This document shows positions 1 through 10,470 of a stretch of 64,000 bases of DNA, in pieces. Source of the stretch: Hemicordylus capensis (lineage: Eukaryota > Chordata > Lepidosauria > Squamata > Cordylidae); assembly GCF_027244095.1 (NCBI RefSeq), contig NC_069657.1, forward strand, positions 47,614,857 to 47,678,856, given 5' to 3'. Both the position numbers and the translations under genes were made by a program. How positions within the stretch are numbered: the first letter of the stretch is position 1; each line of letters starts with the position of its first letter. A model generated the notes under the pieces. The model saw only the letters and a list, made by a program, of their open reading frames with translations. It did no database searches and was not told the DNA's origin.

Positions 1-867
1 GCACTAGGATTTTTAGCTTATTTGCAGCCAGACCTAAAAAGGCATTACTAGGGGAAACGCCCCGTCGATTTCAATGGCATTTCAATGGCATTTGCCAGTG
101 ATGCATTAAGAAGGGGACGTTCCAGTCCCATTAAAATCGATGAAACGAAATCGGATGGGCTGGGGTGGGGGGAGAGGAGAGGACTTCCCCTCTATTCCAG
201 CACACGCGCACCAAAAGCCAAGCCAAGCCTCCCAAATAAACCAGCCAGCGCTGGCAAGCTTGCATCTCTGGCCCTTTCCAAGCCGCCCCGCCGTTTCCTT
301 CCTGCGATTCAAGGGTTAACCTTTTTAAAAATAAAATAAAATAAAATATTTTACCATCTCAGGAAGAAGGGAACAGGCGAGGGGCGGGCATGGGGGGGGG
401 GTGAGGAGAGAGAGAGAAAAACCACGCAGAGCGGAGAGGCTGCAGATCACAAGGCCATTCTGATAGCCTCCCGTCGCCATGGCAATGGCAACGGCATTTA
501 TCAGTTCCTTATGAGAGCAGGCACAGCAAATCTGCATCGCACATGGCAGCCTTCCAGCCTTTCAAATGAAAGAGCACTTTGAACCGCTGCCAAGTGAGGA
601 AGGAGCGGAGCTGTCAGGCCTACTTAATGCCGGCGCATTGGACTGGGGAGCCTTTCAGTTCCCAGAATCCTTCAGTGCCGCGGCGGGCAGCCGGCCAGGT
701 CCTTAGCGGAAGCGAGCGAGGAGGGAAACCAGCCCCCAGCCAGACCATTCACTGCGGAGCAGTCAGGAATTTTCCACATGCACCGTGTCACAAATTCAGA
801 CTGTACAATGAAAGCAAACGCCGCCGCCGCCGCCTCATCTAGCTGCTTTGCAATAATCTGCGAGGGG

Positions 868-868
<1 letters not shown>
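1..868. other. Upstream unique DNA, no gene seen
   Basis: GC-moderate sequence with an AAAAT-rich patch near 325-350, a G/GA-rich patch at 385-420 and a short (GCC)n at 820-834. No recognisable repeat or coding signal; the short open frames lack domain or codon support. Confidence 0.5.

Positions 869-899
<31 letters not shown>
869..899. repeat. (CT)n microsatellite
   Basis: An uninterrupted run of CT dinucleotides directly abutting the left end of the dispersed repeat at 898. Confidence 0.95.
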
Positions 900-900
<1 letters not shown>

Positions 901-1147
901 ACATGTTATGTTTGATATACAATCTATGCATGTGTTTGTGTACAGTGTGTACACTACAGATCTGTACGCACCTACTGTATTCACACATTAACACAGGTAC
1001 AGCAATAGACGTCCATTTGTGCCCTGCATTTTTGAAGCCATGTATCCAGGTTCTCTGTCAAAATAGTCTGATGTACCAGTCATTCACACAAAAAAGTGTA
1101 CATAGACATTTGTATGCAGGTACAACCTAATGTCTGGACAGGGCTAG
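898..1147 (+). repeat. Dispersed repeat family X, copy 1 (MITE-like, unclassified)
   Basis: About 250 bp sharing order and wording with 21541-21884 and 49713-50170: an opening of the type CACATGTTATGTT, a GTACAGTCATTCACAC-type motif, a GCATTTGAAG..CTGTATCCAGGTTC-type middle, and a close ACCTAATGTCTGGACAGG. The reverse complement of the close resembles the opening, suggesting imperfect terminal inverted repeats. Uninterrupted but the most diverged copy. Class unknown. Confidence 0.6.
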
Positions 1148-2170
1148 AAAGAATTGTGTGAGCGAAATATATCTGGGAGGGCACACTGACATTTTTAAAT
1201 TATGGCTTTATTGATGAGTGGTTCAAAACAAGTTAGATATAAGTATCTGGAGGAGAAGCACTGAGACCTGTGGAAACCGTTGTGGGGTTGTTCAGTGATG
1301 AGGGAAGGCACTCTGCCCATGCTCGCAAGCACTCTTCTTTTTTCATCTGCAAATAGGTGTTGGATCTAAACAAATTCAAATTAAGCTGAGGTAGTTTTGT
1401 TTTTTAAAGGAAAACTCTTGTGTGACTCTTGATGTAGTATGGTGTGAACTAGACAGGCAGGAAAAACCTTGTTTCAGATATCACCTCATCCAGAAACTCA
1501 GACTGTCTGTCCTCATCTGCATTATAGAGATAATAGTATTGATAGGTGAAGAAGGTAGGTTGTGAGTTTTAATTATATGTGCTTGTCTGAAACATTTATA
1601 ATCCGGTTTTCCAACCTAAAGTCTAAGAGACGATTTGTATTTCCACGTAAACACTTCCATACAATATCAAAAGAGACTAAAGCAAACGGCACTTAAGGTA
1701 AAGACACAGGACAGCAGGAAAATCGACAGCAACTAACATGAAAAAAGTTAAACAAATACCCACCGAAGACTGAAGAAAACAGATGTGACTTGATGCCTAA
1801 AGGATAAGGGGCAAACTACGTATTAGGACGAACGCGAATATGAGGAATGCGCTTAAACCCAGAAGCGTCTCACATTTAACAACTGGCAGCCCGCAGGGAA
1901 CGATTGATCCAAATCTGGACCTCGGTGGATGGGGTGGGGGTATTTTCCCTTCCCCCCTGCGCCATTTTTCCGTGGAAAAGCTCCTGCCGGCACCTAGTGT
2001 ATGTCCCCCATAAGCAGCTATTTGCTGGGAAAGAGTTGGCAACTTGGCCGCAAGTGAATGTCTCTAGAAAGGATATTCTAAGATCGGGATGCCACCAGAG
2101 AAGAGCCCCGGTTCCTGTTCATACCAGGAAAAGACCTATAATACATGTTCTTTGGAAAGGGGCTATATAT
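1148..2170. other. Unique upstream DNA, nothing recognised
   Basis: No repeat, coding or RNA signature seen. Composition is ordinary. Confidence 0.4.
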
Positions 2171-2173
2171 GTG

Positions 2174-2330
2174 CTGGAGTGCCTAACAACCTGAGGCTGT
2201 CCAGCTGTCTTTGGACTACAACTCCCGTCATCACCAGCTGAAATGTATTGCGTGTGTGGACGGTGGGAACTCATCCACACCCATCCAACAACAACAGTAC
2301 AGCCTCGGGTTAGCCACCTCTGTGCTAAAG
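2174..2330. mobile_element. hAT-like fold-back MITE with the ACTACAACTCCC core, old copy
   Basis: The left half reads CTAACAACCTGAGGCTGTCC and continues into GGACTACAACTCCCGTCATC. The right half, reverse-complemented, gives GAGGTGGCTAACCCGAGGCT, so the ends are imperfect inverted repeats. Same core as 23645-23756, 44096-44265 and 45512-45644. No clear target duplication. Confidence 0.55.
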
Positions 2331-4138
2331 TCTAAAGTTTCTGCTGTGTCTATGTCGAAACGATCTATAGCTGCATACCAAGATGCTGTGTGACTGGGGG
2401 AGCGTCTGTTTACAAGGGGGATCGCAGAAAATAAAGTGGGCTAAATGTTTTGTCATAATCCCGCAATGTATTTAATTTATAGTAATCCAGAAGGAAAATC
2501 CACAGCTAGTGCGCCTTTCAAAGGTAGCACGCGTTACATATGAGAAATGATTTATTCTGCATCCATGCATGAGAGCTAGAAACTTAAAGTATTTTTAAAA
2601 GAAAGGTAAGATTTCCTCAATTTTATCAAGAGGGTGTCACATATGAATGCACACGTGCAAGATCGAGGTGGGATGAGAGAGCAAGAAGAGGCCAAATATT
2701 TTGGCTACCGATGAGTGCGAAATGTAGAGTTCATGTGTCAAAATTAGGATCAACCTGCGACAACACAGGGAGAGTACCCAACATCTGTTTGTCTCACTGG
2801 ACTGCATAACAGAAAGATCGGCGCTAAAAGAAGGCAAAAGGCAAAAGCAATCGGGTCAATGGTGGCAGAATGCGCCTTTTATAGCAAACAGCCAGGAATT
2901 GCCATTGCCAACGGATTAGCAGAATTGTTGTACGGCACTGTGGCTGATATAACTAGATTTCTTCCTGACCTCGTTCTCCAGCATTTTGCTGACATTGTGA
3001 GAATCTCTGAAACACTCTAACGATGAATGCCGCAGTGGGAAGAAAAGGGCCCTTGAGTGGGTTTCTTCTCAATGAAGAGTTTTCATGGGAACTTTATATT
3101 GTTTTGCATTACTCAAAGCACAAGGGCTTCTATTGGCAATGGAAACAAACTGGCATAATTCTCTGGCTCCCCCCACCCGCCCCTCTCAAAAATCTTCCAA
3201 GAGATCAAGGGAAGGGCTTCATTCTCCAGCACTAGTCATGAGTGTCTAGCACAAACAGAATGAAAATCGACGCTCAGGAGGTTGGAAGGAGTTCAGGAAA
3301 GCGACGTCTGGCATTCATTCCAAAGTGGAGGTTTGGTTCAGTCCCAGCCCCATTAATGTCACGTTTACATTCCTCGGTTCCTTGTGTTAAACCGCACCAG
3401 ATCCGGAAAACGAATACAAAAATGACCTCAGGATTAAAACGCATTTCAGAATTGTTCGAGTCAAAACACCAAGAGACAGAATGGGTGGAAATTAAAGGGG
3501 TGACGTTGAACCAGCCAGCAGATAAAAAGTTTTGCAAGGCTTTAAACCTCTGCGGGCTTCATCTTTAAGCACAGAGCTTAGATGACATGAACAATAAAAA
3601 TTATGCAAAGTCACAAAGGATATGCCATGACAGCTAAATGAAGCTTCCATGGTCAGAGGCAGTTTATCTCGAGCATCAAACGCTGGGGATAAATATCATC
3701 ACACTCACTTGTGATCTTCGCAGGGGCATCTGTTGGGCCACAGCTGGAGAGAGAATAGTGAACTGAATAGACCACCTTTTGTCTGATCCAGCAAAGTAAT
3801 TCTTTTAGAGGCCCACGACAAAAATAAAAGTAAGCAACAAAAGGAATCTCACACACGTCACACGCCTGGGGGTTTCCAAAAGTTGTATCAAAGGGCTGGG
3901 CCCAACACAAACTGTTATGTCATTTTCCAGACCATTCATTATCAGAGGGTTTGGCCACTGGGTATAAGGAACTGCTTTGTATTGAATGTGAGTGGCTCGC
4001 AGTTCGACTACCAGCAGCCCTAGTAGTTCAGGCAAACAGTGCTCAGGTTTCCTAACTCTCAGAGAAGAGTTAGGAAAGGACTGTTTGTCTGAAGTTCTCT
4101 TCCAAGCAGCACCTGGAAAGCTCTACCAGAAACAGAAA
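2331..4138. other. Unique upstream DNA, nothing recognised
   Basis: No repeats seen. The stretch 2960-3180 reads like constrained noncoding DNA, but this cannot be tested without alignment. The open frame at 3242-3568 has no recognisable product. Confidence 0.4.
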
Positions 4139-4141
4139 CCC

Positions 4142-4278
4142 CCGGGGTGTAGCTATAATTGAGCAGATGGGTTCAAAGAACCCGGCCCGCAGCTCCTGAG
4201 GGCCCAATAGCTCCTCCCCTCCCTATTTTCTTCATTATCTCCCTCACTCCGGCCCCCTCTTCCCTAGCTATGCCCCTG
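4142..4278. mobile_element. hAT-like MITE, GGGGTGTAGCTA family, copy 1
   Basis: The ends are inverted: CGGGGTGTAGCTA on the left and TAGCTATGCCCCTG on the right. Flanks AGAAACCCC and AGAACCCCC form an imperfect duplication of about 8 bp, as hAT elements make. Same family as 42322-42485, 49866-50066 and a fragment at 31150-31216. Confidence 0.65.
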
Positions 4279-4582
4279 AGAACCCCCCTGAATGCGGAAA
4301 GCATTGCCCATCGCCCTCCATGGACCTCATCAAGAGAGAGTTAGGGTTATATACTTCCTCTAAAGAGCGTTCGGGTAGCAACCATGGGCTAACCAGGAGT
4401 GCAGACAGAGTGAAAGCTTGAGGAGTAACTCCTCACTTACATATTTTGAGGGGGAGAAAAATATTTGAGGACTGAAGATATGGGTGTTTAGGCTTGCAGG
4501 AGGGAGTTCAGTAAAATGAGGGGGGAACTCAGGGGAATGCACAGGGGAAGATGTGCACCCCTGACCGGCTCATCGCATTTTA

Positions 4583-4675
4583 TCATTGCCACAACAACCC
4601 TGTAAGGTAGGTTAGGCTAAGGAATAGTGACTTGCTGGCCCAAAGCTGCCCAAGAACCTTCATTCATGGCCGAAT
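4583..4675 (-). repeat. Sauria-SINE fragment (tail side)
   Basis: Contains the diagnostic ACAACAACCCTGTAAGGTAG and TTAGGCTAAGG wording of Sauria SINEs in reverse orientation. The tRNA head is missing and the copy is diverged. Confidence 0.55.
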
Positions 4676-7093
4676 GAAAAGTGAGGGCTTACTCAACTCT
4701 CCCAGTAAAACTAATGGGAGGGGAGCCATAGTAGGCCCCACAGCCAGTACATGTCACTTCTTAGGACTGCAGCCTTCAAAGGGCTTAACTTTGGCTGGCT
4801 CGTGTCTAATACAGGGGCTGAATGAGGCGCAAACCATTCTCTGATTAATTTTCCCAATAGCATTTTTTTAAAGCGAAAATGTCTTGCTGTCGCCCCTTTG
4901 CTTCCCCCCAAAATCAGATAAAAATCGAAACCATCGACTCCTCTTTAAATAAAAAATCCTCGTCCCTCAACCCCCATCTCGCGCTTTTCCTTCTAAAGCA
5001 CTGCCTTAAATGATCATTTATAACGAGGAATATACCATTTAGGCGTAAGATGGGGGGGGGGGAGGAAGGAATGAATCAATTTTCTCCAAAGAGCCTTACT
5101 TAATGAATACAACTGCAATTTGCCAATTCACTGGACAGATTCAGTCCCTTCCTTTCCTTCTCTTTAAAAACTGATTTTATCATAATGCCTTTTCATTCCC
5201 ACTTTAAAGGGGGGGGGGCTTTAAAAAAACTGGTGTATTTCTTTAATAGCGAGTAGAGGCCAAAAGTCGGGATCCCTGCCCCCCGCCCACCTCTCCCCTG
5301 GCAACTCGTGTTGATGAATAATCTTGGTACACACAGGCTGGAGGAAGGGGCGGAGAGATTGGGCAGCTGGCTTGCTGCGGGTAGCACCCAGCAGCAGCAG
5401 CTAATAATGTTTAGCGGATTCTGCACCATCACGAGAGTGTGTCCCTCGGTGCCTTGGGGAAGAAAAATTACCGATTGTGTTGCTTTAGTCGTGTTGATTG
5501 TTTATGTTCCCAGGAGGAGAGCTGAACACAGTCTATGAAAAGGGCGGCGTGGGAGGGAGGGGACGGAGGCCGAGAGGAGGAAGGGAGAAGGGAGACGGAG
5601 AGAAAGAAGGCCACTCGTGCAGGCTGAGCACACCGCCGACAAAGCGCCATCCAAGATCCAGGAATCGCTGGCAGAACCCAGAACTTCTTCTTCTATAAGA
5701 GCAAGAGGGTTCCTTTACAATAAGATCGGTCTTATTTGGGTTATGAAGTTGAATGTAAATTATGAGATAGGAGTGGAACGCTTTACACTGATGATGATAA
5801 TGATGATGATGACGACGACGACACTAGTGGGACCTGCACCAAAATGCTGCAGGGTGTCCCCAGCCAGCCTAGAACAGGGACATTGTAGTACTATTGGTGT
5901 GTGTCTGTGTAGTTTCAGGAGGGCGGTTGAGGGGGGAAAGGACATCAACTCTGTATGGTTCAGAAAGGCGAATATGCAGACACCCCCCTAATCCCCATCC
6001 CCACCCTCCAGAATACATCCTGTTAGAAGACTGAGTCGGCCAATTACCCTCTCCCTACAGTTTCCTTTAAAAACAAAATCACAAAACATGTAAGCGTGCA
6101 CAGGATTGCCGCCTTTCGAACTGAAGTGCACTGAACGGGAATTCGAAGGGTCCTAAGGGAGCCCGCAGATAACTTAGCCAACAGAGTGGTGATGGTGCAC
6201 GGATTCGGAGGACAAACTGAGAAGTTCTGTTCATGATGTGTGTGGTGATCGGGTGTGTGTGTGTGATGTGGGGGGCAGAGAGAGTTGGGGTTACCAGGTG
6301 AGAGGCAGTAGTTGGCATCAGCAGGCAGAAGACTCGGAAGTAAAAGACCGTTTCGTTTTTCTGTTCTGTTACTGGAAGCAGCAATAATGCATAACGTTTA
6401 AGGTGGGGGGAGTCACCCGAGACAACAGAATAAAGGTTACAAAGCACTGGAGTAATTTAAATAGAAAAGATGAAACGGAAGAAAGAGAGAGAGAGAGAGA
6501 GAGAGTTTTGCATTTGAAAAAAACAGTACCTGTGAACTGCACACCTCAATTGAAATGAAATTAAAGTACAGAAGGGCGTAATTGCTCTTTTGCTCTGACT
6601 AACTTCGATGTTTTGACAGGCACCTTCTGGCAGTTTAAAGGAGAACTTTTAATTGGACCAAAATCTGGAATTAATTCCTAAGCATTTGTGGAATTCAGGA
6701 ATACATTTTCCTGTCTCTCCACCGCGCACTGTTCGCAGTTCTCATCTTGCCCCCTTGGAAAACAAACGCTCTTGCTTGGCTGAGAGTATATTTACAGCAT
6801 GGAAATCGCCCTCCTATTTGTTTCTGTGGAAGATCTCCCTCCCTTCCTCCTTCCCTCCCTCAAACGACTCGTTAGATCACTGTCTGATGAACCTGAGCGA
6901 TAACGTAAAGGCGGGGTCGATGACTACTGAGCAAAAGATGGGGAAATATGTCTTTGTTTCAAAAATACCCCTACTGTTCTTATTTAGGTCAAAAGGCACC
7001 CAATGCCATATATTCAAGGGAGAGATTCCCTGCACGGTGTGATCTACAACCATTCAAATTCATGGGGCGTGTGTCCCTAGTCTGAGACACGCG

Positions 7094-7094
7094 A

Positions 7095-7140
<46 letters not shown>
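7094..7140. repeat. (GT)n(GA)n compound microsatellite
   Basis: GT repeats pass directly into GA repeats without interruption. Confidence 0.95.
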
Positions 7141-7143
<3 letters not shown>

Positions 7144-7720
7144 GTGAGGGGATAGAGAAGAGGGCGGAGGAGGGAGGAGGGAGCGCCAGGCAATCGTTTG
7201 CAACGAATATTCTTCTTGCCCTGAAATTTACGGTCATACGGAGAATCTGGCAGCCAATGCACCGAACTGAGACAGGCGTCCGGAATTGTTAGTCTCCCCG
7301 CCCCTTCTTCTCCCCCCTCCCGCCCCCCCAGACGCATATAATATTGTGCAGCATTCGTTTGATGACTCCGTAATGGGGCATTGTGCTTTCTCCTTCCTAT
7401 ACTCACTAATTGCATTGGAAAGGTGGCAGCTGGTTTGGGTTGGAGCAGACAACGCACCGCTTCCCTCCTCCCTTCCCACTTCCATATTTCATCCTCGAGG
7501 CTGGTCTTCCTGTAAGCCTCTCTGCTCGCCAACGTGGGCATGCAGGGGATGAGAATCAGAGGAGAGGCTGAGGAGGTGGACTCTCCGATGCGAGCCACAT
7601 GCCCCCTCCCCCGCCCTTCCTCCCAAGTAAAGAGTCGGCAGGTTGGGCAGATTAGATGGCATGCAGTTGAGATCATCACTGGCCAGGCACGATGTCCTCG
7701 GGCAAGCCAGACAGCAGCCA

Positions 7721-7728
7721 TATAAAAG
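7721..7728 (+). promoter_or_regulatory. Consensus TATA box, possible upstream promoter
   Basis: TATAAAAG followed by GC, embedded in GC-moderate DNA about 4.9 kb upstream of the IRF2BPL leader. The surroundings look like core-promoter DNA, but no downstream exon could be assigned, so a noncoding transcript or a chance match are both open. Confidence 0.3.
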
Positions 7729-9835
7729 GCTGGGTCTGAAACGGAAACGGACGGGGCAAGAAACGCGGCCTTATTCGCTGCTGCCATCAGAGCTCCTTCT
7801 CTCGCGCTTTGCTCCTTCGTGCTCCCTGCCTTTGCCTCCTTTTCTCCACCCTACCCCACCCTCCATCTTGTTTGTTTGTTGTAAGGCAATTCAGGCACAG
7901 TGAATAGTGCCATTGTTGGGACTCTTCTCCCCCCCCCCGCGCATTCCTTGTTCCCCCGAAACGCAAATTTTAATTCCCAGATTACAGTGGTGCTAAATAA
8001 ACCTCTCCCGTCTCCCCTCTGCTGCTTCGAGTGTGCAGATCCAGAGACCGGGCACTGCTTGTTAGCCAGGCGGCTGTGACGGCAACAGCAGCAGGACGCT
8101 GGCCTGGAAAGGGAAGCCGAAAGTCACGCTGCTGCTGCTAATGCTGCTGGCGATCCCCGGAAACATGCAACCTCGGCGCGATCTCCTTTCCCTTCGCTTG
8201 CCGATCAGACTCTTTTTAGCTCGGGTTACCCAAACTGCTGCTGACAAGCCGAGTCCACCCGTGGAAAGTGCCTAAGAGAGGCGGGGCGTCGCTTCTTTCC
8301 ACGCTCCGCTCCAGCCCTCACTCCACACTGTTCGCAGTCTGGGGTTAATGTTGAAGCAAAGAAAGGGGTGCCGGGTCTCACATATGCACACTACACATAG
8401 CTCTCTGATCTGGAAACTCTGGTCTCTGGGAGCCTTAGATGTATTAGTCCTCCTGACCCTGGGCAGCTCAGTGGTGAGAAAAGGCCTTTTGTGCATGCGC
8501 AAGGGCACTCTTTTCCTTGTTGTTCTTTCCAGAGCACCCTCCCCGCTCCTCCCCCTGCAAAGCTTCTAGAACTGAAATGTCCGTATTGCTAAATGAAGGG
8601 CCTTCAGACAGAGCAGGTGCTCATGGCATGCTCTCAAAGCCTAAAATCAATGCGGATGACTCATCAAGGAAAAACAAACAGGCATATTCGAGTACAAGGA
8701 AAGCAAAGGTAATTTGACTGGGTCACAATCAAGGATCGGTCTCTCCTTCTAGACACCGAATCGGAAAAGTGCTTATCTGAAGGTAGATTATGCCAAGGGC
8801 ATTCCGGGAAGGTGTAGAATTGTCCCCAACAGACCTTGCCTCTTGGGGTCAGGAACCGTGTTGAGGGTGGGGGCTTTAAACCAGGGTGCCTCCAAAGCGG
8901 CAGGCGCCTTGGCTGTTGCCACGAAACCAACACAAAATCTTGCGGTACCCGGAAGGGAAGGCTAACCCACTGATTGTAGTTGCCTGTCGTCTACGAAAGC
9001 TTATGCTACAATCAAATCCCCGCCGCCCCACAACCGCTAAAACAACAACAAAAGTCTTGACTGTAGTCCCTGGAAGCTTATGCTACAGTCTTTTTTTGTA
9101 TGTATCATGTATGTATCACACCACAGCGTGTGACGGAAGCCAAAAAAGGAGGTCGTCGAATTAAAGGCAGGCAGGAGAGTCCAAGCAGAAGAGCGGCCCT
9201 TTCCAAGAATAGAGGGGCAGGAAGAGGAAGCCTCAGCCTTGAACTACTGACTTAAGGCAGGCCTGCTTTTCGCTCTGCAGTGAGATCGATCGACAGCCAC
9301 ACGGCGATCGAAGGGAGCGAGGCGCGCAGCCTGAACTAGAGGCAACCTCCGTGCAAGTCGAAGCATTTGGGTGAACCCACTCTTGTCTGGTTTGAACTGG
9401 CTGGATTATACTAGCGCGGAGCCAGTTTGCTTCAGTTCATCAGGGCTGTGGCTGGCACTCCGATCTTTAAGCTCTTGAAGACAAGGGAACTTCCAGCAGT
9501 GGCGTGTGTGTGTAGGGAAGGGGTGCACAGGGCATTTATGGGTGGGCGAGCTGCGTGAAATATTAGATTTCTGAAACATAAATGAGGGGAGGGGGTGCTT
9601 GCCCCTCTTGCCCTCCCTCTGGAACTGCCCTTGAGCCTTACTTTTTGACTTCTAGGGAGAGGTGACCAGGCTTTCATCCGAGGGCGAGTCAGTGTCGCGC
9701 TTTGACCATCAAGGCAGCAGGATTCCTTTAGGCCTCATTAAAACCGCAGTGGGTGTCATGAAGTATACGTTTTTATAGAGGGTGGTTTGATGGATGCTCC
9801 TAACTGGGTCGACAGGGCCTTTCTTTCCTTCTTTT

Positions 9836-10005
9836 TACATTTATATTCTGCTCTTCCTGCAAAGAGCCCAGAGATGCTTACATGAGTATGCTTATCCTCA
9901 CAACAACCCTGTGAGGTAGCTTGGGCTGAGAGATAAATGACTGGCCCAGAGTCTCATGGCTGACTGGGGGACTGAACTCGGTTTTACCTGCTCTTAAGGA
10001 CCTTA
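9836..10005 (-). repeat. Sauria SINE, reverse orientation
   Basis: From the tail inwards: TTTATATTCTGCTCTTCCTG, CTCACAACAACCCTGTGAGG, ACTGGCCCAGAGTC and a degraded B-box side. Same order as the full copy at 59523-59750, reversed. The tRNA head is degraded. Confidence 0.75.
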
Positions 10006-10019
10006 TCTCTGATTGACTG

Positions 10020-10165
10020 ATTAAGTGTGGTCAAGTCAGTGTCGACTCTTAGCGACCACATAGGTAGATTATCTCTAGAATGATCATCTGTCTTCAACTT
10101 GGCCTTCAAGGTCTCTCAGTGGTGCATTCATTGCTGTCCTAATCACCTTTATCTCTAAGCAAGTG
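10020..10165. repeat. Old retroposon fragment (unclassified)
   Basis: The wording GTCGACTCTTAGCGACCACA and CTCAGTGGTGCATTCATTGC is that of a common reptile LINE/SINE fragment. I cannot name the family from sequence alone. Confidence 0.4.
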
Positions 10166-10169
10166 TATT

Positions 10170-10470
10170 TACTGGATCACAGCCTTGGGATTGTCCAACT
10201 GAACTCAGTGGGATTTATTTCCGAGCAGAGGTGCACCTAAGTAATTTTGGAGCCTGGACCTAAAGGCCTTTGGAGGCCCACCCCCACCCGCCCACACAGT
10301 ATTTTTTAAACACATATTTAATATGATCACACCACTGGGGACAGACTAAAAGGGATTTGAAGGCCCCCAGGGCAGGGGTGTGGAGGCCCTCGACTTCGGC
10401 CCGAAATACAGAGATAAGAGCACCTTTGCTTCCGAGTAAACATAGGATCAGGCCATCTGACTGCAGCCCT
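10170..10470. repeat. Short interspersed repeat (GCAATCCTATGCA family) split by a younger hAT insertion
   Basis: The left part (about 10180-10225) ends AGTGGGATTTATTTCCGAG. The right part (10429 on) resumes CTTCCGAGTAAACATAGGAT. Joined at TTTCCGAG they match the copy at 16895-16990. The interruption is the hAT element at 10226-10428. Confidence 0.65.
10226..10428. mobile_element. hAT-like MITE, CAGAGGTGC family, copy 1
   Basis: The left end is CAGAGGTGCACC; the right end reverse-complements to CAAAGGTGCTC. It is flanked by TTTCCGAG (10218-10225) and CTTCCGAG (10429-10436), an 8-bp target duplication with one change. The internal wording GGAGGCCC and CTTCGGCCCGAA recurs in the larger copy at 57631-58133. 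Confidence 0.8.

Larger units (their letters stand above)
4676..9830. other. Repeat-poor upstream region with microsatellites; no gene seen
   Basis: About 5 kb without interspersed repeats, which is unusual for this window. It includes G runs (5051-5060, 5210-5218), a GAT/GAC run (5788-5823), (GA)n at 6484-6507 and (GT)n(GA)n at 7094-7140. The blocks at 5370-5560 and 7200-7450 read like conserved noncoding DNA. No exon or domain was recognised. Confidence 0.5.

Noticed and set aside
7077-7787. 236-aa reverse-strand open frame
   Set aside because: Runs through a (GT)n(GA)n microsatellite and has no recognisable domain.
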